Origin: Glaciimonas immobilis
GTDB lineage: Bacteria; Pseudomonadota; Gammaproteobacteria; Burkholderiales; Burkholderiaceae_D
Assembly (NCBI RefSeq): GCF_011947285.1
Contig: NZ_JAAOZT010000006.1
Location: forward strand, 248,001-312,000
Length of the DNA: 64,000 nucleotides
Direction: 5' to 3'
Position numbers and translations under genes: made by a program. Shown one piece after another: positions 8,717-18,415 of the stretch. Within the stretch, counting starts at the first letter, position 1. Each line of letters starts with the position of its first letter. Under the pieces are notes generated by a model. The model had not been told where the DNA came from, ran no database searches, and saw only the letters and a program-made list of their open reading frames with translations.

Positions 8717-9010
8717 ATGGCAAAAATCGCATTTACGCTGTATGGGCGATCTTATTGTCATTTATGCGACGATATGCTCCAGGCCTTGATAGCGCTGTGT
8801 GCGGAGCAAGAGATGCTGGAGGGTCGAAATCTTGACGTCGACGCCGACTATGCCATTGAGCAAATCGACGTCGATAGCGATCCCGAACTGGTCGCTCTTT
8901 ACGATGAACTGGTGCCGGTACTGCTGGGCTCCAGAATGGGGCAGGTACCCGTCCGGCTGTGTCACTACTTTTTGGATAAACAAAAGGTCAATGCGTATCT
9001 GAAGGCTTAG
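8717..9010 (+). CDS. Glutaredoxin-like protein
   Basis: The 97-residue protein has a thioredoxin-fold start, FTLYGRSYCHLCDDM, with a CxxC redox motif close to the N-terminus, and a PVLL segment with the cis-proline before the third strand. It belongs to the small glutaredoxin-like family (DUF836) often found between mucD and lepA in Burkholderiales; its substrate is unknown. The ATG at 8717 is preferred because TAAGG lies 6 bases upstream and the product then begins at the first beta-strand. An upstream ATG at 8666 would add 17 residues. Confidence 0.8.
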   Translation: MAKIAFTLYGRSYCHLCDDMLQALIALCAEQEMLEGRNLDVDADYAIEQIDVDSDPELVALYDELVPVLLGSRMGQVPVRLCHYFLDKQKVNAYLKA

Positions 9011-9348
9011 CCACCTCGTGCGGTAACTTGTTTTATTGATATTGTTCCGGCGTTGGGCGGAAGAATCCTTATCAGTTTTTTGCGCGCGACGCTTTTTTGT
9101 TTTGCCTCTATGGAGATTTGAACCATTCCAAGAGAAGAGGAGCGTATCCCATACGGAGCGCCCAAATGACGTGTTTCTTAGCCTATCTGTCGTCCAGAAC
9201 CCTCACACCGGTGATTTGTCGGTTTTTCACCCTTGAAATCCGGTAAAATGGCGCGATTGAATAACCTGCCATAAAAGGTGCTCGCCTGGGCGACAAATGC
9301 CCGGTTCGGAGCGCCTTTTTTGTAATCGCATTGCGTCGACGAACATTA
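9011..9348 (+). other. Gap before lepA
   Basis: No gene is supported in this 338-base gap. A 66-codon ORF (9036-9236) has no ribosome site or recognisable product. A -10-like TAAAAT is at 9244-9249 without a good -35 at standard spacing. A terminator-like hairpin lies downstream of it and is listed separately. Confidence 0.5.
9273..9321 (+). terminator. Terminator-like hairpin just upstream of lepA
   Basis: AAAAGGTGCTC (9273-9283) pairs with GAGCGCCTTTT (9309-9319) over 11 bp including one G-U pair; an inner GGGC/GCCC pairing extends the structure, and the T-run continues to 9321. It ends 27 bases before the lepA ATG. It may terminate the upstream glutaredoxin transcript, or act as an attenuator if the TAAAAT at 9244 is the lepA promoter. 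Confidence 0.7.
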
Positions 9349-11142
9349 ATGAACAACATCCGTAATTTTTCCATCATTGCTCACATTGACCACGGTAAAT
9401 CTACTCTGGCAGATCGCATCATTCAGTTTTGTGGCGGTTTGTCTGACCGTGAAATGGGCGCACAAGTACTCGATTCAATGGATATCGAGCGCGAGCGCGG
9501 TATCACCATCAAAGCACAGACGGCGGCATTGTCGTACAAAGCGCTGGATGGGCAGATTTATAATCTAAATCTGATCGATACCCCTGGACATGTGGACTTT
9601 AGTTATGAAGTCAGCCGTTCCCTGTCCGCCTGTGAAGGCGCGTTATTGGTGGTTGATGCATCCCAAGGCGTTGAAGCGCAAACTGTAGCCAATTGCTACA
9701 CTGCTCTTGATCTCGGACTCGAGGTCGTCCCTGTTCTCAACAAAATTGACCTGCCATCTGCAGATCCCGAGAACGCCAAGTCAGAAATTGAAGATGTCAT
9801 CGGCATTGATGCATCCGATGCTGTGCAGTGTTCGGCCAAGACAGGTTTAGGCGTACGCGAGATTTTAGAAACCATCATTGTTAAAGTACCGGCCCCGAAG
9901 GGCAACACTGACGCGCCTTTGCAAGCGCTTATCGTTGACTCATGGTTTGATAATTATGTGGGCGTCGTGATGCTGGTACGTATCGTCAACGGTACATTGC
10001 GTCCTAAAGATAAAATTCAGTTAATGGCGGCAGGGTCGCAGCATTTGACCGAAAGCATCGGCGTATTTACGCCAAAAATGCAGGTACGCGAGACCTTGTC
10101 CGCAGGTCAGGTGGGCTTCATCATCGCGGGCATTAAAGAGCTGAAGGCTGCCAAGGTGGGCGACACGGTAACGTTGGCAAACAATCTAGCCGCGTCCGCA
10201 CTACCCGGTTTTAAGGAGGTTCAGCCGCAGGTGTTCGCCGGATTATTCCCGGTTGAGTCGAATCAGTACGACGCTTTGCGCGACTCGCTGGAAAAACTTA
10301 AACTCAATGACGCGGCGTTACAATACGAGCCTGAAGTGTCGCAAGCTTTAGGTTTTGGATTCCGTTGCGGTTTTCTGGGCTTGCTGCACATGGAGATCGT
10401 GCAAGAGCGCCTGGAGCGCGAGTTCGATATGGATTTGATCACCACCGCACCGACAGTTATTTATGAAGTCGTGCTGCGCGATGGCTCTATCCTGATGGTT
10501 GATAATCCATCAAAAATGCCAGAGCCTAGCAAGATCGAAGAAGTGCGTGAGCCGATTGTTACCGTTAATTTATACATGCCGCAAGAGTACGTCGGGTCGG
10601 TTATCACCTTATGCACTGTGAAGCGCGGCGTACAAAAAGACATGCATTACCATGGCAAACAAGTGAAGTTGATTTACGAAATGCCCATGGCCGAAATCGT
10701 TCTGGATTTTTTCGATCGCTTGAAATCGACTTCGCGTGGATATGCTTCGATGGACTACGAGTTCAAAGAATACCGCTCTGCCGATGTAGTGAAAGTCGAC
10801 ATGCTGATTAATAGCGAGAAGGTCGACGCGTTGGCGATTATCGTGCATCGCTCCAACAGCAATCATCGCGGTCGCGCGGTAGCCGCCAAGATGCGTGAGT
10901 TAATTCCGCGTCAGATGTTTGATGTTGCGATTCAGGCTGCGATCGGTGTCAATATTATTTCGCGTGAAAACGTTAAGGCGTTGCGTAAAAACGTGCTGGC
11001 AAAATGTTACGGTGGCGATATTAGCCGTAAGCGTAAATTGTTGGAAAAGCAAAAGGCAGGAAAAAAACGCATGAAGCAGGTCGGCTCGGTGGAAATTCCA
11101 CAAGAAGCTTTCCTTGCAATTTTACAAGTGGATGACAAATGA
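9349..11142 (+). CDS. lepA: Elongation factor 4 (LepA), ribosome-associated GTPase
   Basis: LepA is a translational GTPase that binds the ribosome and helps under ionic or cold stress and in 30S biogenesis. The GTPase motifs are HIDHGKSTL (G1), DTPGHVD (G3) and NKIDLPSAD (G4); the domain II beta-barrel, EF-G-like domains and the special C-terminal domain follow ([19 protein letters not shown]). Starting at the ATG at 9349 ([12 protein letters not shown]) gives 597 residues, the usual family length; an upstream in-frame codon at 9331 is disfavoured. The TGA stop overlaps the lepB ATG, the classic lepA-lepB operon. Confidence 0.97.
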   Translation: MNNIRNFSIIAHIDHGKSTLADRIIQFCGGLSDREMGAQVLDSMDIERERGITIKAQTAALSYKALDGQIYNLNLIDTPGHVDFSYEVSRSLSACEGALLVVDASQGVEAQTVANCYTALDLGLEVVPVLNKIDLPSADPENAKSEIEDVIGIDASDAVQCSAKTGLGVREILETIIVKVPAPKGNTDAPLQALIVDSWFDNYVGVVMLVRIVNGTLRPKDKIQLMAAGSQHLTESIGVFTPKMQVRETLSAGQVGFIIAGIKELKAAKVGDTVTLANNLAASALPGFKEVQPQVFAGLFPVESNQYDALRDSLEKLKLNDAALQYEPEVSQALGFGFRCGFLGLLHMEIVQERLEREFDMDLITTAPTVIYEVVLRDGSILMVDNPSKMPEPSKIEEVREPIVTVNLYMPQEYVGSVITLCTVKRGVQKDMHYHGKQVKLIYEMPMAEIVLDFFDRLKSTSRGYASMDYEFKEYRSADVVKVDMLINSEKVDALAIIVHRSNSNHRGRAVAAKMRELIPRQMFDVAIQAAIGVNIISRENVKALRKNVLAKCYGGDISRKRKLLEKQKAGKKRMKQVGSVEIPQEAFLAILQVDDK

Positions 11143-12056
11143 CATTGCAATCGATTTTAGGTAATTTCGCATTAATTCTTTTTGTGCTGATGGTATTAAC
11201 AGGGATTATTTGGTTTTTGGATCGTTTTTATTTGCGCGTTCAACGGCGCGCCAAAGCAGATGCTGCACTGGCTGCGTTTGATGCACGTAATGTTAAGTTG
11301 CGCGCCGAAGGCATCAAGTTAGAAAGCAGTGGGCGTGCTGAACTAGAGGCGAACTTGCTGCGTCAGCCAACCTGGGTAGAGTATTCAGGCAGTTTTTTCC
11401 CTGTTATCGCGATGGTGTTTTTCTTGCGCTCGTTTCTGTATGAGCCGTTTAAAATTCCGTCCAGTTCGATGGTGCCCACACTATTAGTGGGTGATTTGAT
11501 TTTGGTGAATAAATTTACCTATGGCATTCGTTTGCCAATACTTAATAAAAAGATCATTGATATAAATTCTCCACAACGTGGTGACGTCATGGTTTTCAAG
11601 TATCCTAAGGATTTGTCGCTGGATTACATCAAACGCGTGGTTGGCGTTCCAGGTGATAAAATAGTGTATAGAAACAAGCGCTTATCCATTAATGGGACCG
11701 CGCTTACCTATACAGCACTACCAGATTACCTTAATGATGACAGCCTGAACTATTCAAAACAGTTTAAAGAAAACTTGTCCAGTGTGGACCATAAGATTGC
11801 TGTAGTCGAACAGGCTCCGCCAATTAATCTAAGCGGAGTACAAGATTTTCCTTTTAAGGATAATTGCTCGTTCAATCCTGGAGGGTTCGCCTGCACCGTT
11901 CCTGACGGGCAGTACTTCATGATGGGTGACAATCGGGATAATAGCGAAGACAGTCGATACTGGGGTTTTGTACCGGATCAGAATATAGTCGGAAAAGCAT
12001 TTTTGGTATGGATGAATCTTGGCAATCTCAAGCGCATTGGTACTTTTTTTGATTAA
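11139..12056 (+). CDS. lepB: Signal peptidase I
   Basis: LepB cleaves signal peptides from exported proteins at the outer face of the inner membrane. Two N-terminal membrane segments (about residues 5-25 and 83-99) precede the catalytic domain. The Ser/Lys dyad is seen as Ser110 in [10 protein letters not shown] and Lys165 in [12 protein letters not shown]; the [14 protein letters not shown] box E is near the C-terminus. Length is 305 residues. The gene overlaps lepA by four bases, so translation is coupled. Confidence 0.96.
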   Translation: MTLQSILGNFALILFVLMVLTGIIWFLDRFYLRVQRRAKADAALAAFDARNVKLRAEGIKLESSGRAELEANLLRQPTWVEYSGSFFPVIAMVFFLRSFLYEPFKIPSSSMVPTLLVGDLILVNKFTYGIRLPILNKKIIDINSPQRGDVMVFKYPKDLSLDYIKRVVGVPGDKIVYRNKRLSINGTALTYTALPDYLNDDSLNYSKQFKENLSSVDHKIAVVEQAPPINLSGVQDFPFKDNCSFNPGGFACTVPDGQYFMMGDNRDNSEDSRYWGFVPDQNIVGKAFLVWMNLGNLKRIGTFFD

Positions 12057-12091
12057 ATATTTCAAAAATAACTGACCATCGGAGTAGCTGA

Positions 12092-12484
12092 ATGACAAAA
12101 ATTGCCATGAAACGTAGGAGTCGGCAGCAGGGGATTACACTATTCGGATTAATCGTATGGGTGGCAATTTTAGGATTCGGTGCGATGATGACTGCCAAGG
12201 TCGTCCCTACGGTCATTGAGTATATGTCAATAAAAAAAGCCATAGCCTCGGTTAAACTCAATGGTGGCACCGTAAAGCAAATTCAGGATGCTTTTGATCG
12301 ACAGGCTGAGGTCGGCTACATTGATGCTTTGCACGGCAAAGATCTGGGCATTACTAAGAATGGCGAGGATATTGAAATTAGCTTTGCTTATCAAAAAACT
12401 ATTCCACTCGTTGCACCGGTCAGTTTATTGATTGACTATTCGGGAACAACTGCTAGGTCAACTAGCAAAAAAACCATCAATTGA
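12092..12484 (+). CDS. DUF4845 membrane-anchored protein
   Basis: This is a 130-residue protein of unknown function that is regularly found between lepB and rnc in Betaproteobacteria. After a basic start comes one hydrophobic segment (GITLFGLIVWVAILGFG), giving a pseudopilin-like N-terminus, then a small periplasmic domain with alternating hydrophobic residues. The position 35 bases after lepB and 20 bases before rnc indicates the same operon. No catalytic motif is visible. Confidence 0.8.
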   Translation: MTKIAMKRRSRQQGITLFGLIVWVAILGFGAMMTAKVVPTVIEYMSIKKAIASVKLNGGTVKQIQDAFDRQAEVGYIDALHGKDLGITKNGEDIEISFAYQKTIPLVAPVSLLIDYSGTTARSTSKKTIN

Positions 12485-12504
12485 TGGAGTAAGTTGCAGA
12501 TTAA

Positions 12505-13572
12505 ATGGACGTAATATTATTGCAAAATCGGCTAGGCCACACTTTTAAGGATGCTACGTTACTCCAGCAGGCCTTGACGCATCGCAGCCATAGCACATTG
12601 CATAACGAACGACTGGAGTTCTTGGGCGATTCGATTTTAAATTGTGTTGTTGCATCGTTACTATTCGATCGCTACTCCAAGATTGATGAAGGTGATTTGT
12701 CGCGGGTGCGGGCCAATTTGGTAAAGCAACAATCCTTATACGAAATTGCGCAGCGTCTTGAATTGTCGCATTTCTTGCGTCTGGGTGAGGGGGAACTGAA
12801 GTCAGGTGGATTTCGCCGACCTTCCATTCTGGCCGATACATTGGAAGCGTTATTCGGCGCAATTTTTCTCGATGCCGGATTTAATGTCGCCCGCGACGCG
12901 ATTCGTGCGCTTTATATTCCTATTTTGGATACCGTTGACCCAAAGACATTAGGCAAAGACGCAAAAACGTTGTTGCAGGAATATCTGCAAGGTAAAAAAA
13001 TAGCATTGCCACAATATAATGTCGTGGCGACCCATGGTGCCGCTCACAATCAGGAGTTTGAGATTGAATGTTTGGTGCCAAAACTAGAAATCCAGGTATT
13101 CGGCACTGGCGGAAGTCGCCGGGCAGGTGAGCAGGCCGCCGCCAAATTAGCGCTCGAAGCGGTGCAGCATGCATTTATAAAATCGCCCGGAACAGCACGA
13201 AAAAGTAAGCCCAGAACTTCACAGTTGAAGCTTGCTGGTATTGCAACCATTCAGCCGGACGCGCCAGCTAAAGAACTATTGCAATTGAAGCACGCAGCAA
13301 TTAAAGAGGGTAAAAACGAAGCCGCAAAGGCGAGCAAGATGGCTTCGTCTGCTACCAACACATGTGCAAGCGCGCCGCTTAGCGCGATTTCAGGGGCGGA
13401 GACGGCGCCAGCATTAAAGGCACCATCTGCACCGGAAATTACGACAGCAGCAATGACAACAACGACGGCAGCGACGGCGCCAGCGGCAGGCCCTGCATCT
13501 GCGACCGCGCCAACTACGACTGCAGCAACAGCAACGGTGGCTATCAAAACGCCTGTTGCAGCACGCCGTTAG
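12505..13572 (+). CDS. rnc: Ribonuclease III with long low-complexity C-terminal tail
   Basis: RNase III cuts double-stranded RNA in rRNA and mRNA maturation. The signature [12 protein letters not shown] includes Glu38 and Asp42, and the second metal-binding site has Asp111 and Glu114 in [11 protein letters not shown] dsRNA-binding domain covers about residues 155-225 and ends [20 protein letters not shown]. Beyond it lie about 130 extra residues, first basic (KSKPR) and then almost entirely Ala/Thr/Pro, which the E. coli enzyme (226 residues) lacks. Tails of this kind occur in other Burkholderiales. The gene precedes era, as in most Proteobacteria. Confidence 0.94.
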   Translation: MDVILLQNRLGHTFKDATLLQQALTHRSHSTLHNERLEFLGDSILNCVVASLLFDRYSKIDEGDLSRVRANLVKQQSLYEIAQRLELSHFLRLGEGELKSGGFRRPSILADTLEALFGAIFLDAGFNVARDAIRALYIPILDTVDPKTLGKDAKTLLQEYLQGKKIALPQYNVVATHGAAHNQEFEIECLVPKLEIQVFGTGGSRRAGEQAAAKLALEAVQHAFIKSPGTARKSKPRTSQLKLAGIATIQPDAPAKELLQLKHAAIKEGKNEAAKASKMASSATNTCASAPLSAISGAETAPALKAPSAPEITTAAMTTTTAATAPAAGPASATAPTTTAATATVAIKTPVAARR

Positions 13573-13617
13573 CAGTACCAATAACTTATCACTTACCGCG
13601 AGTAAATCGACAACCGC

Positions 13618-14529
13618 ATGACAGATTCCGTATCCCAGGCACCCGCAGCTGACTTTCGTTGTGGCTACATTGCTATCGTAGGTCGTCCCAATGTCGGTAA
13701 GTCGACCTTGATGAACGAACTTATCGGTGCCAAAGTCAGTATCACCTCGCGCAAAGCGCAAACGACCCGTCACCGTATCACCGGCATTCAGACCTTGCCG
13801 GATACGCAATTTGTCTACGTCGACACGCCGGGTTTTCAGACCCGTCATTCCAATGCTCTAAATAAAACCCTCAATCGCACCGTGACGACCACGTTGACAG
13901 CTTCTGATGTCATATTGTTTGTGATTGAGGCGGGCACTTTTGGACCGGCCGATCAACAGGTGCTTGAGCTGTTGCCAACCAGTGTGCCTTGTATATTGGT
14001 GATTAATAAGTCGGATCGCGTCAAAGACAAGGCGATATTACTGCCATTTGCGCAAAAGATAGCCGCAATGCGTGATTTTGCCGCTGTGGTGCCAGTATCG
14101 GCAAAATTGCGGTTTCAGCTGGAAAACTTGCAGGCCGAAACCCGCAAGTATTTACCGCTTAATCCGCCGGTATTTGGCGAGGACGACATTACTGATCGTA
14201 GCGAAAAATTTCTCGCAGCGGAAATTGTAAGGGAAAAATTGTTCCGGTTTGTCGGCGATGAATTGCCTTATACCAGTACCGTTCTTATCGAGAAATTTGA
14301 AGTTGAGGGTAACTTACGACGTGTATTCGCAGCAATTTTAGTCGAGCGCAATACCCATAAATCCATGGTGATAGGACAAAAGGGCGCGCGCCTGAAAGAT
14401 ATCTCGACGCAATCACGTCTCGATATGGAACGTCTTTTTGGCGGTCCGGTCTATCTCGAAATTTGGGTCAAGGTAAAATCTGGCTGGGCCGATAACGAAG
14501 CCGGATTACGCGCCTACGGTTACGAGTAA
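13618..14529 (+). CDS. era: GTPase Era
   Basis: Era binds GTP and the 3' end of 16S rRNA and is needed for 30S subunit assembly. G-motifs are [12 protein letters not shown] (G1), DTPGFQTRH (G3) and NKSDRVKD (G4). The C-terminal KH domain shows [15 protein letters not shown] followed by [13 protein letters not shown]. The length of 303 residues is standard. It lies between rnc and recO with short spacers, the conserved rnc-era-recO arrangement. Confidence 0.97.
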   Translation: MTDSVSQAPAADFRCGYIAIVGRPNVGKSTLMNELIGAKVSITSRKAQTTRHRITGIQTLPDTQFVYVDTPGFQTRHSNALNKTLNRTVTTTLTASDVILFVIEAGTFGPADQQVLELLPTSVPCILVINKSDRVKDKAILLPFAQKIAAMRDFAAVVPVSAKLRFQLENLQAETRKYLPLNPPVFGEDDITDRSEKFLAAEIVREKLFRFVGDELPYTSTVLIEKFEVEGNLRRVFAAILVERNTHKSMVIGQKGARLKDISTQSRLDMERLFGGPVYLEIWVKVKSGWADNEAGLRAYGYE

Positions 14530-14538
14530 ATTGAAGGT

Positions 14539-15705
14539 ATGAGTGCTATCACAGTTGATGCGATTATCGATGTGGTTGCCGCACCGACGGCAGGACAGCC
14601 CGCTACAATGGCTGGCGACGGCGTCCGTATAATTGGCGATGGCGAATACACGAAGCCTGTAGCAACTCTTGCTCCTGAATCAGAATTAATTTCAGATTCA
14701 AATCCGGCCGTCGGTTCAAACTTGGATAAACTTCCCGCGTCGATTGCCAATGCACAGGCAGAGGAAGCCCTTCATTCCTTCAGCGCACCCGCAACAGATT
14801 TAGTGACTGGGGATTCTGCTTCAGCGCCGCCTGAATCACAGGTTGATTTACAGCCGGAATCACAACTTGATTCTCAGCCGGAATCACAGCCGGAATCCCC
14901 GTCCTCCATTTCCACAGCACATAACAAAGCTACCGCCAAAAGCGAAAAAGCACCCCGCTCCACCATCCCCCGACGTAACTCGCGTCCCGTTGCCGAATCG
15001 CGGATCGCAGCACAACCAGGTTTTGTGTTGCACAGCTATCCGCACCGCGAAACCAGTCTGATTTTAGACGTTTTTACCCGTGATTACGGGCGCATCGCAT
15101 TAGTGGCTAAAGGTGCCAAGCGCCCTTTGTCCAAGCTGCGAGGGGTACTGCAAACGTTCCAGCCTTTAACGCTCAGTTGGAGCGGAAGATCGGAAATCCG
15201 GACACTCACCGCTGCCGAATGGGTGGGTGGAATGCTGCCGCTTGAAAAGTCCGCGTTATTGTGTGGATTTTATCTGAACGAATTGCTGGTGAAACTGCTG
15301 GCGCGCGACGACGCCCACCCGACTTTGTTTAATCATTATGTTGCAACATTAAATAAGTTAGGCCATCAGGAGCCTGCGCCTATCGTTCTGCGCCAGTTTG
15401 AGCGAGCGCTCCTTAAAGATACCGGTGTATCTGGAGATTTTACAATTTGTACGGTGACGCGGCAGCCGGTAGAGCCTGACATCCATTACGTTGTCGATCC
15501 CGAGCGGGGGCCGCGTGTGGCACGCGTCTCCGACCGTTGGCCATCGGTTAGCGGTAAAACGTTGCTGGACATGGCACGCGAGGATTACAGCGACAGTACT
15601 ACCCAAGCACAAAGTAAAGTGTTGATGCGCTTCTTGCTGGCTTATCATCTGGGCGGGACACCGCTGAACACGCGTCAAATTTTGATCGATTTGATGCAAT
15701 TGTAG
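14539..15705 (+). CDS. recO: DNA repair protein RecO with N-terminal extension
   Basis: RecO loads RecA on SSB-coated single strands together with RecR (recR is also in this window). The RecO OB-fold starts only at about residue 154 ([21 protein letters not shown]), followed by [13 protein letters not shown] and the helical C-terminal domain. The first 150 residues are an acidic, Ser/Pro/Glu-rich, probably disordered extension with a PESQ-type repeat near residues 97-120. RecO of E. coli is 242 residues; this one is 388. The ATG at 14539 has a GAAGG ribosome site, so the long form is likely real. Confidence 0.9.
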   Translation: MSAITVDAIIDVVAAPTAGQPATMAGDGVRIIGDGEYTKPVATLAPESELISDSNPAVGSNLDKLPASIANAQAEEALHSFSAPATDLVTGDSASAPPESQVDLQPESQLDSQPESQPESPSSISTAHNKATAKSEKAPRSTIPRRNSRPVAESRIAAQPGFVLHSYPHRETSLILDVFTRDYGRIALVAKGAKRPLSKLRGVLQTFQPLTLSWSGRSEIRTLTAAEWVGGMLPLEKSALLCGFYLNELLVKLLARDDAHPTLFNHYVATLNKLGHQEPAPIVLRQFERALLKDTGVSGDFTICTVTRQPVEPDIHYVVDPERGPRVARVSDRWPSVSGKTLLDMAREDYSDSTTQAQSKVLMRFLLAYHLGGTPLNTRQILIDLMQL

Positions 15706-15717
15706 GGCAGCAAAAAA

Positions 15718-15996
15718 ATGGCAATGCAAGATTATCCCTGGTCAACGTTGGTTGCTGGCTTTATCACGGTATTGGTGGGCGTCACTAGTTCTGCTGTGAT
15801 TATTTTTCAGGCAGCGGCAACTGCTGGCGCGACCCCGGCGGAAATTAGCTCATGGATGTTAGTGCCTGGCCTCGGAATGGGGGTGACATGTATCGGTCTG
15901 TCATTGCGCTATAAAACGCCCGTGCTTACCGCTCGGTCAACGCTCGGTGCTGCGTCATCGTATGGGGCAGTACCAATCGCACGCCGCCAAAAATAA
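15718..15996 (+). pseudogene. Truncated BenE-type benzoate/H+ symporter fragment
   Basis: The 92-codon frame has two membrane segments and closely resembles the first quarter of BenE-family benzoate transporters: VAGFITVLVGVTSSAVIIFQ, then GATPAEISSWM, GLGMGVTCIGLSLRY and TPVLTA. Full-length members have about 390 residues and a dozen helices, so most of the protein is missing. Similarity fades after LTARSTLGAA, where the family usually reads LTAWSTPGAA, and the frame ends in unrelated basic residues. It lies between recO and pdxJ with no trace of the rest in the next bases. Probably a non-functional remnant, though a small expressed membrane peptide cannot be excluded. Confidence 0.7.
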
Positions 15997-16119
15997 TGAC
16001 AGGATTTTTACGCGTTGTGCTTGCGAGATATGTCTTAAAATATATTGCAAGCCGTACCTCGGTTCGCTGCTGCCAGCACTGTGTCCACCCACCCCTTTTT
16101 ATCTGCGCCCCATAATCTG

Positions 16120-16881
16120 ATGAGCTATCTAAGTCCCGCCTCAACGATCATTGAACTCGGCATTAATATCGACCACGTCGCCACTTTACGCAACGCGCGC
16201 GGCACAGCATATCCAGACCCTTTGCGCGCGGCGTTAGAGGCCGAAGAGGCAGGCGCAGACGCGATCACATTGCACCTGCGTGAAGATCGCCGGCACATTA
16301 AAGACGCCGACGTGGAAATCATTCGTCCATTGTTACGCACGCGCATGAATCTGGAGGCGGCGGTGACACAAGAGATGATCGATTTTGCCTGTAAAATCAA
16401 GCCGCAAGACGTATGTCTGGTGCCAGAGCGGCGACACGAACTGACCACAGAAGGTGGCCTTGACGTGGTGAAATATTTTGTTGAAGTCCAGTCCGCAGTG
16501 CGCCAGCTACAGGCGGAAGGAATCCGGGTGAGCCTGTTCATTGACCCTGATGCCGATCAGATACAGGCAGCAGCAGACGTAGGCGCGCCGGTGATTGAGC
16601 TGCATACCGGTCGCTATGCAGAAGCGACAAACGTGAGTGAGCAAAATAGCGAACTGGCGCGAGTGCAGCGTGCGGTACACGCAGGTATTATTCTGGGACT
16701 GAAGGTCAATGCAGGACATGGCTTGCATTACACCAATGTGCAGGCGATTGCTGCGATTCCCGAGATCGCGGAGCTCAATATCGGTCACGCGATTGTTGCG
16801 CATGCAGTGTTTGTCGGCTGGAAGGCTGCTGTTGCCGAAATGAAAGCGTTGATGGTTCAGGCACGGCTGAAAAAAAATTAA
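16120..16881 (+). CDS. pdxJ: Pyridoxine 5'-phosphate synthase
   Basis: PdxJ joins 1-deoxyxylulose 5-phosphate with 3-amino-2-oxopropyl phosphate in the last ring-forming step of vitamin B6 synthesis. It is a TIM-barrel enzyme; conserved stretches are [43 protein letters not shown] and the phosphate-binding [14 protein letters not shown]. The ATG at 16120 ([14 protein letters not shown]) gives 253 residues, the normal length; an upstream TTG at 16045 would add an unlikely 25-residue leader. acpS starts 9 bases after the stop. Confidence 0.95.
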   Translation: MSYLSPASTIIELGINIDHVATLRNARGTAYPDPLRAALEAEEAGADAITLHLREDRRHIKDADVEIIRPLLRTRMNLEAAVTQEMIDFACKIKPQDVCLVPERRHELTTEGGLDVVKYFVEVQSAVRQLQAEGIRVSLFIDPDADQIQAAADVGAPVIELHTGRYAEATNVSEQNSELARVQRAVHAGIILGLKVNAGHGLHYTNVQAIAAIPEIAELNIGHAIVAHAVFVGWKAAVAEMKALMVQARLKKN

Positions 16882-16890
16882 AAGGGCTTC

Positions 16891-17283
16891 ATGATTTACG
16901 GCATAGGCACGGACATCATCCAGATTTCACGTATCGAAGCGGCGCTGTCACGTAATGGCGATCGCTTTGCGGAAAGAATTTTGGGCCCGGAAGAACTCGT
17001 TAAATATCACCAACGAAAAGCTAAAATAGAAGCCCGTGGTATACGATTTTTGGCGACACGCTTTGCGGCAAAGGAAGCCTTTTCCAAAGCCATTGGGATA
17101 GGTTTGAGGATGCCAATGACATGGCGCGCGATGCAAACGCTGAACGCACCGAATGGCAAGCCGGTAGTCGTCACCAGCGGTGTGCTAGAAGAATTTATGC
17201 AAAAGAACGGATTGACCGCGCAGGTATCGCTCACTGATGAGGTCGAGTATGCAGTCGCTTTTGTTATCGTGGAAAAAATATGA
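16891..17283 (+). CDS. acpS: Holo-[acyl-carrier-protein] synthase
   Basis: AcpS transfers 4'-phosphopantetheine from CoA to the serine of apo-ACP, activating the acpP product encoded upstream. Motifs are [18 protein letters not shown] at the N-terminus with the metal-binding Asp, and [15 protein letters not shown] in the middle. Its 130 residues match the trimeric AcpS class. The gene lies in the usual pdxJ-acpS pair; its stop overlaps the nagZ start in ATGA. Confidence 0.95.
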   Translation: MIYGIGTDIIQISRIEAALSRNGDRFAERILGPEELVKYHQRKAKIEARGIRFLATRFAAKEAFSKAIGIGLRMPMTWRAMQTLNAPNGKPVVVTSGVLEEFMQKNGLTAQVSLTDEVEYAVAFVIVEKI

Positions 17284-18371
17284 TTATTTTGAACAAAACC
17301 CAGCAGCGTGCACCTGGTCCGATAATGCTCGACGTGATCGGCACCACCCTGAGCGCCGATGACATCAGACGCATTAAGCATCCGCTCACTTGCGGAGTGA
17401 TTTTGTTCACTCGTAATTTTCAGGATCGCGCGCAACTGACGGCACTGACCACCGCTATTCGCGCGGAGCGTCCGGATATTTTGATTGCGGTGGATCATGA
17501 AGGTGGTCGCGTGCAGCGTTTCAGAACTGACGGTTTTACAAGATTGCCGGCAATGCGTGTACTTGGCGCTTTATGGGATACGGACGTGTTGGCGGCGACC
17601 AAAGCAGCGACCGCCGTCGGTTTTGTGTTGGCAGCCGAACTGCGCGCGAGCGGTATCGATTTATCGTTCACCCCGGTACTGGATTTGGATTATGGCGGGT
17701 CAACCGTCATTGGCGACCGTGCGTTTCATCGCGACCCGCGCGTGGTGACCTTATTGGCAAAAAGTTTAAGTCATGGTCTGAGATTGGCGGGGATGGCAAA
17801 TTGCGGAAAACATTTTCCCGGACATGGTTTTGTAGAGGGCGATTCTCACCTCTCGATTCCCCTGGATCAACGTACGCTGCAGCAGATTATGGACGAGGAT
17901 ATCAAGCCCTACGATTGGCTGGGCATGAGCTTATCGGCGGTAATGCCAGCGCACGTGATTTATCCCAAGGTGGATAAGCACTCGGCGGGATTTTCTAAAA
18001 AATGGCTAACGATCCTGCGCAAAGAGATTGGGTTTAACGGCGTTATTTTTAGCGACGATCTGAGCATGGACGCAGCGAGTTCTGCCGGTTCTGTTCTGGA
18101 TGGCGCACGCGCGGCGCTAGCCGCCGGTTGCGATGTCGTTATGATTTGCAACTCGCCTGACAAGGCCGACCAACTGCTGGAAGGATTAAGCGCGGCACAA
18201 ACCCCTGCGTCCGATGCCAGCGCGTCCAGGCGTGCGGCATTGATGCCGCAGGGCCTCGCGTTAGACTGGAATGCGTTACCAAAAAACGGTGATTACCTGG
18301 TCGCCCGTGAACTCATAACATCGCTTGTAACATCGCTTGTACCCGCGCGAACAGACGCATTCCCGCAATAA
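17280..18371 (+). CDS. nagZ: Beta-N-acetylhexosaminidase, peptidoglycan recycling
   Basis: NagZ removes N-acetylglucosamine from anhydro-muropeptides in the cytoplasm, the step that produces inducers of AmpC-type beta-lactamases. As a GH3 enzyme it shows [20 protein letters not shown], the mobile catalytic loop [14 protein letters not shown] and the nucleophile Asp in [10 protein letters not shown]. Its length is 363 residues with no signal peptide, as expected. The start overlaps acpS by four bases, so the two are translationally coupled. Confidence 0.95.
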   Translation: MIILNKTQQRAPGPIMLDVIGTTLSADDIRRIKHPLTCGVILFTRNFQDRAQLTALTTAIRAERPDILIAVDHEGGRVQRFRTDGFTRLPAMRVLGALWDTDVLAATKAATAVGFVLAAELRASGIDLSFTPVLDLDYGGSTVIGDRAFHRDPRVVTLLAKSLSHGLRLAGMANCGKHFPGHGFVEGDSHLSIPLDQRTLQQIMDEDIKPYDWLGMSLSAVMPAHVIYPKVDKHSAGFSKKWLTILRKEIGFNGVIFSDDLSMDAASSAGSVLDGARAALAAGCDVVMICNSPDKADQLLEGLSAAQTPASDASASRRAALMPQGLALDWNALPKNGDYLVARELITSLVTSLVPARTDAFPQ

Positions 18372-18415
18372 GAATCCTGCCGAACTTTGCTGAATTTTTT
18401 TGAATTTTTTGAATT

